IMG/VR virus record: IMGVR_UViG_3300034198_010467
Span: 1 to 34,262 of that record
DNA from: a virus
Direction: 5' to 3' (one strand)
DNA length: 34,262 nt
The position numbers and the translations under genes are program-made. This document shows positions 1-7,619 of the stretch, piece after piece. A model generated the notes under the pieces. It saw only the letters and a program-made list of their open reading frames with translations. It did no database searches and had not been told where the DNA came from. Each line of letters opens with the position of its first letter. The stretch's first letter is position 1.

Positions 1-1
1 G

Positions 2-598
2 GATTTGGTGGTAACAGACCCGCCTTATGGGATGAGTTACCAAAGTAATATGCGAAAAGAAAAGCATAAAAAAATAGTAGGGGATGATAATATCGACTGG
101 TTAGAAAGTTGGGTGGTTGAACTTAAAAGACTGTGCAAGCCTGAAGCTCACCTTTATATTTTTTGCAGTTGGCATAAAGTAGATGAATTTAAGGCTGTAA
201 TCCAAAACTACTTTAATGTAAAAAATATATTGATATGGGACAAGAAGGCTGGCGGTATGGGCGATTTAGAAGGCGATTACAGCCCTTCTTATGAAATGGT
301 TATATTTTGTTCAAATGGAAGCAAAAAATTGAATGGTGGGCGTGATAGCAGTATTTTAAGGACTATTAGAACCAATAACGAAAACCACCCAACCGAAAAG
401 CCTGTAAACTTGATAAAATACTTTATTGAAAAAAGCAGTAAGGAAGGCGATATTGTGCTTGATACATTTGCAGGTAGCTTTTCGACTGCAAGAGCTTGTA
501 AAGAAAGCAGGAGGCATTTTTTATGCTTTGAAATTGATGCAGATTACTGTGCGAAGGGCAGGCAATTGTTGAATGGAACAGCTGTCAGTTTGTTCTAA
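2..598 (+). CDS. Beta-class DNA N6-adenine methyltransferase, 5' end cut by window edge
   Basis: This enzyme transfers a methyl group from S-adenosylmethionine to DNA bases, probably adenine. The catalytic motif DPPY lies at the very start (residues 5-8 counting from the TTG at position 5), HPTEKP at 128-133, and the SAM-binding motif DTFAGSFSTA near 153-162. The order catalytic motif then SAM motif defines the beta class. The frame is open to the window edge, and relatives usually have some 20-30 residues before DPPY, so the real start lies outside; the TTG at 5 is not a believable start. No restriction endonuclease is next to it, so it could be an orphan phage methyltransferase protecting phage DNA. 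Its stop codon sits in the string TAACG, as does that of the last plus-strand gene at 34133. Confidence 0.9.
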   Translation, partial: DLVVTDPPYGMSYQSNMRKEKHKKIVGDDNIDWLESWVVELKRLCKPEAHLYIFCSWHKVDEFKAVIQNYFNVKNILIWDKKAGGMGDLEGDYSPSYEMVIFCSNGSKKLNGGRDSSILRTIRTNNENHPTEKPVNLIKYFIEKSSKEGDIVLDTFAGSFSTARACKESRRHFLCFEIDADYCAKGRQLLNGTAVSLF

Positions 599-621
599 CG
601 ATGCATTGCCGCTAACTCCCA

Positions 622-647
622 AATAGACGAAATACCATGCGTCTATT
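622..647. terminator. Hairpin between convergent genes
   Basis: AATAGACG at 622-629 pairs perfectly with CGTCTATT at 640-647 around a 10-base loop. It lies between the end of the methyltransferase (+) and the end of the late operon (-), where terminators are expected. Neither side has a clear T-tract, so the role is inferred from position. Confidence 0.4.
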
Positions 648-660
648 CATCGTCCGAAAT

Positions 661-699
661 ACCCTACATTAACCCGATTTATGACCGACAATGTAGGGT
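661..699. terminator. Second hairpin between convergent genes
   Basis: ACCCTACATT at 661-670 pairs perfectly with AATGTAGGGT at 690-699 around a 19-base loop, just before the stop codon of the last late gene at 703. With the hairpin at 622-647 it probably separates the convergent transcripts. There is no strong T-tract. Confidence 0.45.
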
Positions 700-702
700 T
701 AA

Positions 703-1902
703 TCAATCAATACATGAATGATTGATGATGCATTCATTAATTACCTTCCTATCTTCATAATAGTTGAAACTTATGAATCCGCTTATACCTTGTTGAAAGT
801 TTACTTGCACCCAGGATGATGACGGACTTAATGCTGGATAGTTGTAATAGTTGAATCTTTGAGCGGTCGAACTATCAAATAAATATTGGTGCGAATCTCC
901 TTTGCTAAATTCGATAATTCCTTTTAGTCCATTTCTATCCAGGTAGTTATCAATTTTGTTTTCTTGTATCTTATCCAATTTCGGTTTGAATCCAAATTTC
1001 AAAGAAACCGAATCTTTGCCGTGACTGATGACAAATGTGTATTTCCCGACCTTGTAGTAATCAATGAACTTTCTGATATTAACCACCTCAACATTTGGGA
1101 GCATCATTTCAATGGCTGTTTTAAATGCTGAATTAAGGATATACCCAAAACTTCCGGCATGATTGTCCTCACATACATTGTGGCAAATGATACTATCGTA
1201 ATAAGGAGCCAATGACTGAATCAATTTAATTTTAAACCTCAATCCCACATCAAACGCTTTTTGATTGTCCATGTTTTGCGGTAAATGATGCCCTTTCCGT
1301 ACGGTCTGTGCATCGTATCCGTCCAAAAAATCGCCTAAGTCATCAATGTATAAAACCTTTGATTTTCTGTTTAAAATAGTATGTTGAATCATCTTATCGC
1401 ACATCTTGTCTAATTCATGTTCATCCCACAATCCGCCATATAAACTATAATCGGTAATCATCATTCCAACGTGCGTATCGGTGTAAACTAAGCGGTCAAA
1501 TAAAGCCGATTCTATGGGCGGTTGCTTCTTATATTCAAAAGGCTTTATCTTTCCAAATAACGCCCTAAAATCAATATCTTCAACTCTTAACTCGCCCGCC
1601 TCCCGATAATTCGGATTAACTACAAATAGTGACGCTTCCTTGTTTTTAATCCACATATTTTTAGTGGATGTACTCGGAACATCAAGATTATTTGTCGCAT
1701 TGTAAAGGCCTTCATGTTCATCTAACAACCGCTTTTCATGTCGGGCTATAAACCGCCTGAAGCCTCTTACTATTGGGTCTTCATCCCTTTTGGCGGTTGT
1801 GTTTAGGATTTTTTCTACTATCTTATAGTGCGCCATCCCTTGCCGTAGTAATTCGGCTATCTGGGCGTCATATTGATAATAGTCTATTGGCTTGTATGAC
1901 AT
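703..1902 (-). CDS. Phage metallophosphoesterase-like protein
   Basis: The protein has 399 residues, and residues 140-340 carry the metal-binding motifs of the calcineurin-like phosphoesterase fold: TDTH at 141-144, GDFLD at 190-194, EDNH at 245-248 in place of the usual GNHD, SHG at 293-295 and GDSH at 335-338. Such enzymes use two metal ions to cut phosphoester bonds in DNA, nucleotides or other substrates; the substrate here cannot be read from sequence. The first 60 residues look helical, like the small DNA-binding head seen in some phage relatives. It is the last gene of the late operon, nine bases after the metallopeptidase gene, so it is probably made late. The altered third motif and the GDSH in place of GHxH are unusual, and activity is not certain. 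Confidence 0.75.
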   Translation of the reverse strand: MSYKPIDYYQYDAQIAELLRQGMAHYKIVEKILNTTAKRDEDPIVRGFRRFIARHEKRLLDEHEGLYNATNNLDVPSTSTKNMWIKNKEASLFVVNPNYREAGELRVEDIDFRALFGKIKPFEYKKQPPIESALFDRLVYTDTHVGMMITDYSLYGGLWDEHELDKMCDKMIQHTILNRKSKVLYIDDLGDFLDGYDAQTVRKGHHLPQNMDNQKAFDVGLRFKIKLIQSLAPYYDSIICHNVCEDNHAGSFGYILNSAFKTAIEMMLPNVEVVNIRKFIDYYKVGKYTFVISHGKDSVSLKFGFKPKLDKIQENKIDNYLDRNGLKGIIEFSKGDSHQYLFDSSTAQRFNYYNYPALSPSSSWVQVNFQQGISGFISFNYYEDRKVINECIINHSCID

Positions 1903-1911
1903 ATGGTAAGT

Positions 1912-2163
1912 TTACCGACCTCCGTTATCTTTTGTCCTTTCATATCCGTTATCAATTAAAAATTTCGCCATCTTATCACCAATCATTTCGACTTGGGCCT
2001 CATCCAGATATGGCTGTAAATAATGCGTGTATTCATGAATCAAGGTATTAAGCAGTTCTTCGCCTTCCAATCTGCTATCAATCTCAATTTTATTTTCAGG
2101 GGTGTAGAAGTAACCCCTTGCATATCGTAGCTTTTTATATTCGACTTTAACTTTTTTCGGCAT
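1912..2163 (-). CDS. Small HExxH zinc metallopeptidase-like protein
   Basis: An 83-residue basic protein with the zinc-binding motif HEYTH (around residues 43-47) inside a helix, followed by LQP and a glutamate-containing helix that could supply the third ligand. This resembles a minimal SprT or ImmA-like zinc peptidase core found as small phage genes. The start ATG at 2163 follows a hairpin and a gap of about 100 bases after the endolysin, so it may be partly separated from the rest of the late operon. The substrate is unknown; a role in lysis or in removing a host protein is only a guess. Confidence 0.6.
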   Translation of the reverse strand: MPKKVKVEYKKLRYARGYFYTPENKIEIDSRLEGEELLNTLIHEYTHYLQPYLDEAQVEMIGDKMAKFLIDNGYERTKDNGGR

Positions 2164-2193
2164 GATGATTAATTTAATGTGTTAAATAACAAA

Positions 2194-2215
2194 CCCCGAT
2201 GTAGACACATCAGGG
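2194..2215. terminator. Hairpin after the endolysin gene
   Basis: CCCCGATGT (2194-2202) pairs with ACATCAGGG (2207-2215) around a 4-base loop, with one wobble or mismatch. On the minus strand it follows the endolysin stop by about 50 bases and is followed by the U-rich stretch TTTGTTATTT; on the plus strand it is followed by GTTCTTTTT. It can serve as a terminator in both directions. Confidence 0.55.
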
Positions 2216-2263
2216 CGTTCTTTTTAAACCTATACCTCAAAATTATATGCGGCTGCATTATTT

Positions 2264-2827
2264 TTATTTTAGTCCATTGAAAAAAGCCTGAGCATAACCG
2301 GCAATTAATACGTCCTTATCACGCCCGTTAATAATCTTCCTGGCGTTTATCCAATCGGTTTTTGTTAGGCTAAAATATTGTGATAATTTCCGGCCCGTAA
2401 ACCACCCTTGTATCATGCCTTCAAACATGATGTCGGTTGCAATTTGCAAATCACAAGCCAATTCAGGATTGTTCAGCAAATCAACTCCTAACTTTTTACC
2501 CGCTTTCTGATAATTCTCATACCATGTGAGCTGAACGAATCCACGTCCATAGTATAATTGGTCGGGCGTTGTGTACGGCTTTCTATCCATTCGGATTTTG
2601 CTACCATAAGGACACCCTTTGCCTTTGCCAAATTCCACGATTGGCTGCATGGTCTTTGCGGTTTCATGGAATACAGTAGCCAAACAATAAGCCAGACCTT
2701 TAATGCCTATTTCTGAATACTTTTGTTCGTATTCATCAATTATGGCATCAATGCCTTGTATCTGCTTTGCGGTATACTTACCGAATAGTGGCCTTACCGT
2801 ATCGAATAATCTTTTGCGGTCAATCAT
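2264..2827 (-). CDS. Endolysin, glycoside hydrolase family 19 (chitinase/lysozyme type)
   Basis: This 187-residue protein is expected to cut the glycan chains of peptidoglycan at the end of infection. It shows the GH19 core: the catalytic glutamate in FHE (Glu55), a second glutamate at 65 (QPIVE), and the strongly conserved block YYGRGFVQLTW at 92-102. There is no signal peptide, so it must reach the wall through a holin-made lesion. It is followed by a terminator hairpin and preceded by a gene block rich in membrane proteins (3200-3914), which fits a lysis cassette. The start at 2827 overlaps the stop of the upstream gene (ATGA type overlap). Confidence 0.9.
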   Translation of the reverse strand: MIDRKRLFDTVRPLFGKYTAKQIQGIDAIIDEYEQKYSEIGIKGLAYCLATVFHETAKTMQPIVEFGKGKGCPYGSKIRMDRKPYTTPDQLYYGRGFVQLTWYENYQKAGKKLGVDLLNNPELACDLQIATDIMFEGMIQGWFTGRKLSQYFSLTKTDWINARKIINGRDKDVLIAGYAQAFFNGLK

Positions 2828-3033
2828 AAAAATACTTTAGTTGTTGGGCCTCCGTCATCAATTCCGATATGCTCAAAAAAGATACCCGCTATGGTCAATT
2901 CATCTTTGAATAGAATCGCATCCGTTAATGAAGTCGATACGGTTACTGCTTTCGGATTGTTGCAATCATAGTGAACATGATAGCTGATTCCTAACCCTGA
3001 TAGTATGGTTGTAATGCGTTGGATTGTGGTCAT
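2824..3033 (-). CDS. Small protein of unknown function in the lysis region
   Basis: A 69-residue soluble protein with no family that I recognise. It has an even mix of short beta and helical stretches and a Gly/Asp-rich stretch near the C-terminus (GIDDGGPT). It is translationally coupled on both sides by four-base overlaps: its start lies in the stop of the 55-residue gene upstream (3030-3197), and its stop overlaps the endolysin start. The tight coupling suggests that it is made with the endolysin, but I infer no function. Confidence 0.6.
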   Translation of the reverse strand: MTTIQRITTILSGLGISYHVHYDCNNPKAVTVSTSLTDAILFKDELTIAGIFFEHIGIDDGGPTTKVFL

Positions 3034-3197
3034 CGTGCTTCGTTTTGCATATCATGGTCGGGAATTAACCGATCTAAAAATGTGAACAGACTCCAACTCT
3101 TTGCCGTCGGAACTAATCGGATAATGACTTCATAAACCGCAAATGCAGCTGTTGTAATTGGTTCCCAATGCTCTTGAATTAAATTGATGATGTGCAT
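3030..3197 (-). CDS. Small lysis-region protein (55 aa), easily missed by length cut-offs
   Basis: I read this gene from the sequence: ATG at 3197 and TGA at 3030-3032, giving 55 residues starting MHIINLIQEHWEPITTAAF. It overlaps the next gene by an ATGA junction and starts two bases after the stop of the membrane protein at 3200, so the operon continues without a gap. It has a weakly hydrophobic amphipathic helix (about residues 14-28) and a Trp/Phe-rich segment (SWSLFTFLDRLIP). Position next to the endolysin and membrane proteins suggests a lysis accessory such as a small holin or spanin-like peptide, but no family was recognised. Confidence 0.65.
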   Translation of the reverse strand: MHIINLIQEHWEPITTAAFAVYEVIIRLVPTAKSWSLFTFLDRLIPDHDMQNEAR

Positions 3198-3199
3198 AA

Positions 3200-3577
3200 T
3201 TATTTATTTTGTTTTGTGAAAAATCGTTTTATAGCTACTCCGATTGCGTCCACGATGGGGTCAACCCATAGAACGACGCGAAGGGATACTGGCTCAATGA
3301 TGATAGGCGTAAACCCACATATTACGGCTTGTTGATAGCCCGGCACCCCGGCATCGTTGACAATAAACCATGCAATTGTTCCGGCCATACCCGCAAGAAA
3401 AACCGCTACATAACATTGTGAAGGTTTAACCCGCTTTGCTTGGCGTTTAATCATATAAATCTTAGTCGTTACCCCAAACACTATTGATGCTATACCTAAT
3501 AGGTTTTTAACAATGAACCCGAAAAAGGTTTCTAAAAGTTCAACGAGATAATTATTATTTGGCGTCGGGTGTTCCAT
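3200..3577 (-). CDS. Membrane protein, candidate holin
   Basis: A 125-residue protein with two or three hydrophobic segments: about residues 13-41 (FFGFIVKNLLGIASIVFGV), 56-75 (CYVAVFLAGMAGTIAWFIV) and possibly 84-95. The C-terminus is basic (KRFFTKQNK), as in many holins that make holes in the inner membrane to release or trigger the endolysin. It overlaps the next membrane gene upstream (3555-3914) by 23 bases and is followed after two bases by a 55-residue gene. No named holin family was recognised, so the call rests on topology and position. Confidence 0.6.
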   Translation of the reverse strand: MEHPTPNNNYLVELLETFFGFIVKNLLGIASIVFGVTTKIYMIKRQAKRVKPSQCYVAVFLAGMAGTIAWFIVNDAGVPGYQQAVICGFTPIIIEPVSLRVVLWVDPIVDAIGVAIKRFFTKQNK

Positions 3578-3914
3578 TTTTAATATCTATATAAAGTTCA
3601 TATAAATTTCTTGCAGTAAAAGTTGCGATAATTATAGCGAAGATTTTTTCATTTGTTCCGAAAATGTAGGGGTCGCCAATGGTTTCGTCAAAGAGGTTGT
3701 TAAGACTACATAAGAAAACGTCACCTGATAGTATTCTGAGTAACGGGTCGGGCCAATACGCTACCAATAGAAGCCCTGTAATGACTGAAATAAAAAAACC
3801 CATGCAGTAAGTGAAGTAAAACCCGTCATGGTCATTGTATGCGTAAATAGATGAAGCCAAAGCCACTACCATTGCAGCGGCTTTAGCAACTCTATGTAAG
3901 TCCTTACGCTCCAT
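3555..3914 (-). CDS. Membrane protein, possible second holin or antiholin
   Basis: A 119-residue protein with hydrophobic segments near residues 8-26 (VAKAAAMVVALASSIYAY), 32-52 (FYFTYCMGFFISVITGLLLVA) and around 91-103 (IFAIIIATFTA). It starts in the last base of the stop codon of the upstream gene and overlaps the candidate holin downstream by 23 bases. Paired overlapping membrane genes beside an endolysin are typical of holin and antiholin pairs, but nothing here shows which is which. Confidence 0.55.
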   Translation of the reverse strand: MERKDLHRVAKAAAMVVALASSIYAYNDHDGFYFTYCMGFFISVITGLLLVAYWPDPLLRILSGDVFLCSLNNLFDETIGDPYIFGTNEKIFAIIIATFTARNLYELYIDIKNGTPDAK

Positions 3915-4225
3915 TATCTCGGACGGCGTGGTGGGCGTGTACCAATCAACTCATTTGCCACAATTGACATCGCAGGGCTTGTGATTGTTCCGTCGAAATC
4001 ATCATTCACGTTGATTTCGCATGAGGTATCAACTCTGCAATTATCGATTGAAATGATTTCCAAAACCGGATCATCCGATTCAAGTTGGCCTAAAGTTTCA
4101 GCGGTGACTACATCGTAATCGTTACCAGTTGAAATATAGGTTTTAAGATTGCCTGATTCATGTCGTGCATCAATCAGAATGATTGGGTCTCCCGCTTCGA
4201 GCTGAAGAAAGCTAATGTTTGCCAT
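3914..4225 (-). CDS. Unknown late protein, probably virion or tail accessory
   Basis: A 103-residue protein, acidic in the middle and ending in a Pro/Arg-rich tail (RPPRRPR). No family was recognised. It contains two cysteines (in a NCRVDTSCE stretch). It is the last soluble gene before the membrane protein genes and shares one base with the next start, so it is co-transcribed with the small structural genes upstream and is likely virion-associated. Confidence 0.5.
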   Translation of the reverse strand: MANISFLQLEAGDPIILIDARHESGNLKTYISTGNDYDVVTAETLGQLESDDPVLEIISIDNCRVDTSCEINVNDDFDGTITSPAMSIVANELIGTRPPRRPR

Positions 4226-4251
4226 TATATTTGTTTTTATTGGTGACGTGG

Positions 4252-4560
4252 TTATGATACGAGTAAAACTTTAATTGCAGTAGCCAAAGCAACCGTAGTA
4301 GCTTGGCCATGTGCCGTGCCGTCTAGTTTTATTACGTTAGTCATAGTCAGGTTTGGTGACTTTTCGCCGTCCTGAGAAACGACTTGAAAACGTGCCGCTG
4401 CCGCTGTTGTAGCCGGTATATACCTAATTGTAGGATTACGATAAAGCGCAAATGAATAATTTGCCGCCGGTGTACTTGTTCCCGTCCCGTCGCATTCGGT
4501 TATAGTTATTACCAAATCCGTATTTGTTGTTGTTTCTGAAGCAATGTTGTAAAATGCCAT
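4252..4560 (-). CDS. Unknown small beta-rich late protein
   Basis: A 102-residue protein rich in Thr, Ala and Ser with alternating beta-type residues, as in small phage head-decoration or tail-tip proteins. There is no recognisable domain. It lies in the run of small, evenly spaced structural-type genes between the neck genes and the lysis genes, with a 26-base gap before the next gene. A virion role is inferred from context only. Confidence 0.5.
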   Translation of the reverse strand: MAFYNIASETTTNTDLVITITECDGTGTSTPAANYSFALYRNPTIRYIPATTAAAARFQVVSQDGEKSPNLTMTNVIKLDGTAHGQATTVALATAIKVLLVS

Positions 4561-4582
4561 GATATTTATTTTTTAGTTGTGA

Positions 4583-5263
4583 TTAAAATGCCGATAATTC
4601 CATCCATTTGATTGTAAAACCCGCTACCCATACGCCCGTTGCCGGAACGGTTGCCCTGATGATTAAGCCTTCGTTTTGAACCAATACTATTGGATGGTCA
4701 CCGCTTGCAAGGTCGCACTTGTATAGCTGTGGTGTTGGTAGGTAAATGCTCCCGATAATGGGCGTAGCTGATGCAACCCCACCGCTTGAATGAGATGTAA
4801 TCATTCCGATGGGTTGGGAGTCAATGGTTTTTGTCCCTGCCGTTAATGGTGTTGTTGTGGTTATTCTTGCACTACCCATGAGGGAAGCGCCCATAGATGT
4901 TCTGAGTTGGTTTGTGTCACCCGTTAAGGTAATTGGAGTGCCGCCTGAGCCATCGCCAGACCAACCTCTGCAGATAGTTGCATTTAAGGTAATTGAACCC
5001 GCAGCAAAAGCGGTAAATGCTATCATGCCATTACATACGATTTCGGTGATGACACAAACACGTGTTGCATCCGTCCAACGGAGTTGCACATATTCACTAT
5101 TAGCCGCAGCACCCGCTGTGACTGACCCCGTTTGAACCGATACCGCATAGTGGCCTAATGTGCCGTAATCCTGTGGTTTTGCAATGTTATGTAAGCCTTT
5201 TGCGACTGCTTCGCCAATGTTTACGATTACGCTATCTGAAGCACCTGATTGAATGATTGCCAT
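4583..5263 (-). CDS. Putative virion structural protein (226 aa)
   Basis: A 226-residue protein very rich in Thr, Ala, Gly and Ser, with many short beta segments and a Trp-rich C-terminal sheet (residues about 206-222: GVWVAGFTIKWMEL). It has no signal peptide and no membrane segment. This composition is common in phage decoration, tail fibre or receptor-binding shells. It is three bases downstream of the next structural gene. A specific function cannot be assigned. Confidence 0.5.
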   Translation of the reverse strand: MAIIQSGASDSVIVNIGEAVAKGLHNIAKPQDYGTLGHYAVSVQTGSVTAGAAANSEYVQLRWTDATRVCVITEIVCNGMIAFTAFAAGSITLNATICRGWSGDGSGGTPITLTGDTNQLRTSMGASLMGSARITTTTPLTAGTKTIDSQPIGMITSHSSGGVASATPIIGSIYLPTPQLYKCDLASGDHPIVLVQNEGLIIRATVPATGVWVAGFTIKWMELSAF

Positions 5264-5266
5264 GTG

Positions 5267-5791
5267 TTATATTTTTATGTAATTGAATTTGAAATTGCCG
5301 ACTACCTTGCCAAGTTTTACGGTCTGGAAAAGTCGGTTTATGTCTGCTGTTGGATAAGTTCCTGTGTTTGGCCTTGATGTCAAAATACCCCCGTTTACGA
5401 ATCCGCCTGCTATGACGGGAGCCAAAACAAAACCTTCGTTTGCCTCCCAATTAACTTTGAAGTTACCCGTTCCCGCTGTGGCCTTGAGTAGCAACGTATC
5501 CATTTCGTTTTCATCAGCTAATGAACCCTTACCTGTTAATGATGTCATGGCCTGCCATATCATTATTTTCGTTGTTGATGTCACCCCCGCATCCGTTACG
5601 GTGAATGTTCCTCTGCTTAATGGAGTGCGACCGAAATCGACTTCTATGGTAGTCACAACCATACCTCCTGAATGCGCATCCACATACCCCTTCGAAGCCG
5701 GCCCGTCTGAGGTCTGGTCAAGGTCTGAGTATAACAATACCTCACGGCGTTTGTTCTCAATTAGGCTATTATCATCAATATAGAATGGCAT
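5267..5791 (-). CDS. Putative virion structural protein (174 aa), fibre-like C-terminal domain
   Basis: A 174-residue protein. The N-terminal 35 residues include SDGPASKGYVDAHSGG, a motif type seen in phage fibre or neck-appendage proteins just before a beta domain (compare the common ASKGYVD segment). The rest is a compact beta-rich domain with a hydrophobic C-terminus (FKFNYIKI). It fits a short tail or head fibre subunit. It sits three bases from its neighbours on either side. Confidence 0.5.
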   Translation of the reverse strand: MPFYIDDNSLIENKRREVLLYSDLDQTSDGPASKGYVDAHSGGMVVTTIEVDFGRTPLSRGTFTVTDAGVTSTTKIMIWQAMTSLTGKGSLADENEMDTLLLKATAGTGNFKVNWEANEGFVLAPVIAGGFVNGGILTSRPNTGTYPTADINRLFQTVKLGKVVGNFKFNYIKI

Positions 5792-5794
5792 GTG

Positions 5795-6079
5795 TTACGC
5801 TGTTGGTGGTCTTGAGATTCCGTTGTTTATCTGATAGTTTACGACCTGATAAAAGGCATTCCCGTTATCATCTGTGATGTAATCGACCTCATTTAGTTGT
5901 GCAATTACGTCATCATCAAAGGAACCCGAATAAGCATGTGATACGCTCCCAGTCACGGTCGTTCCTTGACGTTTAAAAACCGTACCCCTCACGGGTGTTC
6001 GGCTATATGCCAAGTAATCAAACCCGCCGTATTGAATTAAATAAACGGAATCACCCGCCCTGAATTGTTTAGTGGTCAT
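5795..6079 (-). CDS. Unknown small late protein (94 aa)
   Basis: A 94-residue protein with a beta-rich, SH3-like start (FRAGDSVYLIQYGGFDYLAYSR) and an acidic middle. No family was recognised. Its start overlaps the end of the small membrane protein gene at 6076, and it is followed after three bases by the fibre-like gene, so it belongs to the same translational block. Confidence 0.5.
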   Translation of the reverse strand: MTTKQFRAGDSVYLIQYGGFDYLAYSRTPVRGTVFKRQGTTVTGSVSHAYSGSFDDDVIAQLNEVDYITDDNGNAFYQVVNYQINNGISRPPTA

Positions 6080-6453
6080 AAATCAATGTTTTTAATGGTT
6101 TCATTTGGTTGCTTTTGTGCAAGTCCCTGAGCATAGAAGGATAGCCCTCCAAATAAGATATAGAACCCGAACCACTCAAGGCAAACGGCCCATGTTTGTC
6201 CCGGTAATTCAAAGTGATAAATCAAGAACGCAAACGTAAGGTCTGTAAATCTTTGCACGGTGCAAACACCACAGCCGCCGATTGACTTATAAATGAATTT
6301 CGAAAGCAGGCCGGTTTTATTGCTGAAATATGCAAGTGGTTTCTGCATGAAAGCGAACAACTGAGCCGGTCGAATCAGATACAAATAAAGATTCCCGATC
6401 CCGACGGAAGCAAAGGCAAAGATTAAAAAAGTCAAAATAAATTCTACGGTCAT
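6076..6453 (-). CDS. Membrane protein with a GGCGVC motif in the structural gene block
   Basis: A 125-residue protein with a long hydrophobic N-terminus (residues 3-28) and further hydrophobic segments around 70-80 and 90-108. Between them is GGCGVCTVQRF (around 59-69), a CxxC pair next to a predicted membrane helix, reminiscent of the Cys pair of DUF1360-type membrane proteins, although I cannot confirm membership. It overlaps both neighbours by four bases. A membrane protein in this place could take part in lysis control, superinfection exclusion or DNA entry; no direct evidence decides. Confidence 0.5.
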   Translation of the reverse strand: MTVEFILTFLIFAFASVGIGNLYLYLIRPAQLFAFMQKPLAYFSNKTGLLSKFIYKSIGGCGVCTVQRFTDLTFAFLIYHFELPGQTWAVCLEWFGFYILFGGLSFYAQGLAQKQPNETIKNIDL

Positions 6454-7136
6454 GGTGTATAGATATAAATTGGTGAATAAGGATTATTGCCTACGTTATA
6501 GCCAGATGCAAGGCCGTCATAACTTTCGACTTGTGTTTTGATGTCAATTGTATTGGTACAGCCCGAATTGTTGGTTTTAACCCTTACAACGCATCCAGCA
6601 CCGGCAAACATAGCGGCGGCATCAAGTATAATAATTTCGTTATCATTGTTGACATCAAGGTAAGTAACTCCCGGCGGCACTTCAATATCAGGCGTAAATG
6701 AATCAACGCTACTCACAAAACCCAACCTTATAACCGTGCCGTCCTCAATAGCTGCGTTATCACTAAATTGAATAGCGACTTCAACGGTAAGCGTATTAGT
6801 TGTGCATGAGATAAACCCAATCAAACAACTTGTATCTACCGTATTTTCTTCGGCATCTCCTGATTTCGCACATGGCATTATCTTGACCTTTGCACAGGCT
6901 AATTGAGTGCCGTTTTGGTCGAATACGCCAAAGGTTGTATCTAAATCTTCGTTAAAGAAATCAGCCGGCAATGTAAGTACTTCGCTATCCATGTCAACGG
7001 TATATGCGCGTTCAACTTCGGCCCCGTTTAGGTCGTAACGGATAAATATTTTTCTTTGACCCGTTACGCCGATGTCAAGCGTTATGGCTTCACAGCTATT
7101 TTTACATCCTAAATCTATTGGGTTATTGCAGCACAT
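6450..7136 (-). CDS. Cysteine-rich virion structural protein (228 aa)
   Basis: A 228-residue protein beginning MCCNNPIDLGCKNSC, with about ten cysteines in total, and made of what look like two or three beta-sandwich repeats rich in Asp, Thr and Val. Similar multi-domain beta proteins are found as tail or decoration proteins. It overlaps the next gene by four bases and directly abuts the upstream tail-completion-like gene, placing it right after the neck genes. It could be a tail or decoration protein. Confidence 0.5.
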   Translation of the reverse strand: MCCNNPIDLGCKNSCEAITLDIGVTGQRKIFIRYDLNGAEVERAYTVDMDSEVLTLPADFFNEDLDTTFGVFDQNGTQLACAKVKIMPCAKSGDAEENTVDTSCLIGFISCTTNTLTVEVAIQFSDNAAIEDGTVIRLGFVSSVDSFTPDIEVPPGVTYLDVNNDNEIIILDAAAMFAGAGCVVRVKTNNSGCTNTIDIKTQVESYDGLASGYNVGNNPYSPIYIYTP

Positions 7137-7619
7137 TTAACAATCGCATGGGTTTAGTGAACAATTACGACCAGATATGAGTTGAATTATGTTGAAGTCA
7201 ACTGATACCAAAGTCAAGTTTTTATTGGTCAAATCTTTTCCGGTTTCTTCTCTGAATACCGTCGTAGATTCTGTATTTGAACGCAAAACGGTATGGCCTT
7301 TAGCCGTTACCGAATTGATTAAAGTAGTTAGTATTTCTTCTGAATCACCATTGGCATAGACCCCAACAATTCGGCACTCACTTACCGCAGAATAAAACTG
7401 AACATTTGCACCTCTTCGTTGTGCATCGTAGTTAGTACGGCCCGTGAATCTGATATAAAAATGTTTTGTTTTGGTATCGGTTATTCCTTCGAAGTTTTGC
7501 CCGTCGTAATCCGTTAAGATATCTTTGCCTTCTATTTTGCGAACAGGAGCCGCCCCCGTTATAAACGTGGTGTACTTAGTGAGCGCAAAATCTTTTATGG
7601 CTTCCAATATCTCTTTCAT
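7137..7619 (-). CDS. Putative tail terminator or tail completion protein
   Basis: A 160-residue protein with the size and order of a neck component: it follows the gp10-like gene, which follows the adaptor and the capsid. It begins with a helix (MKEILEAIKDFALTKYT) followed by alternating strands and helices, with a C-terminal NCSLNPCDC. Tail terminators of siphophages cap the tail tube and bind the connector. The call is by gene order and fold pattern, not by a clear motif. Confidence 0.45.
   Translation of the reverse strand: MKEILEAIKDFALTKYTTFITGAAPVRKIEGKDILTDYDGQNFEGITDTKTKHFYIRFTGRTNYDAQRRGANVQFYSAVSECRIVGVYANGDSEEILTTLINSVTAKGHTVLRSNTESTTVFREETGKDLTNKNLTLVSVDFNIIQLISGRNCSLNPCDC

Noticed and set aside
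2236-2245. TAATTTTG -7-like box before the small metallopeptidase gene
   Set aside because: No TTTG lies at the right distance; the match alone is expected often in this AT-rich DNA.
5364-5783. A 139-residue plus-strand frame
   Set aside because: It is wholly antisense to the fibre-like gene, has no promoter, and all neighbours are on the minus strand.
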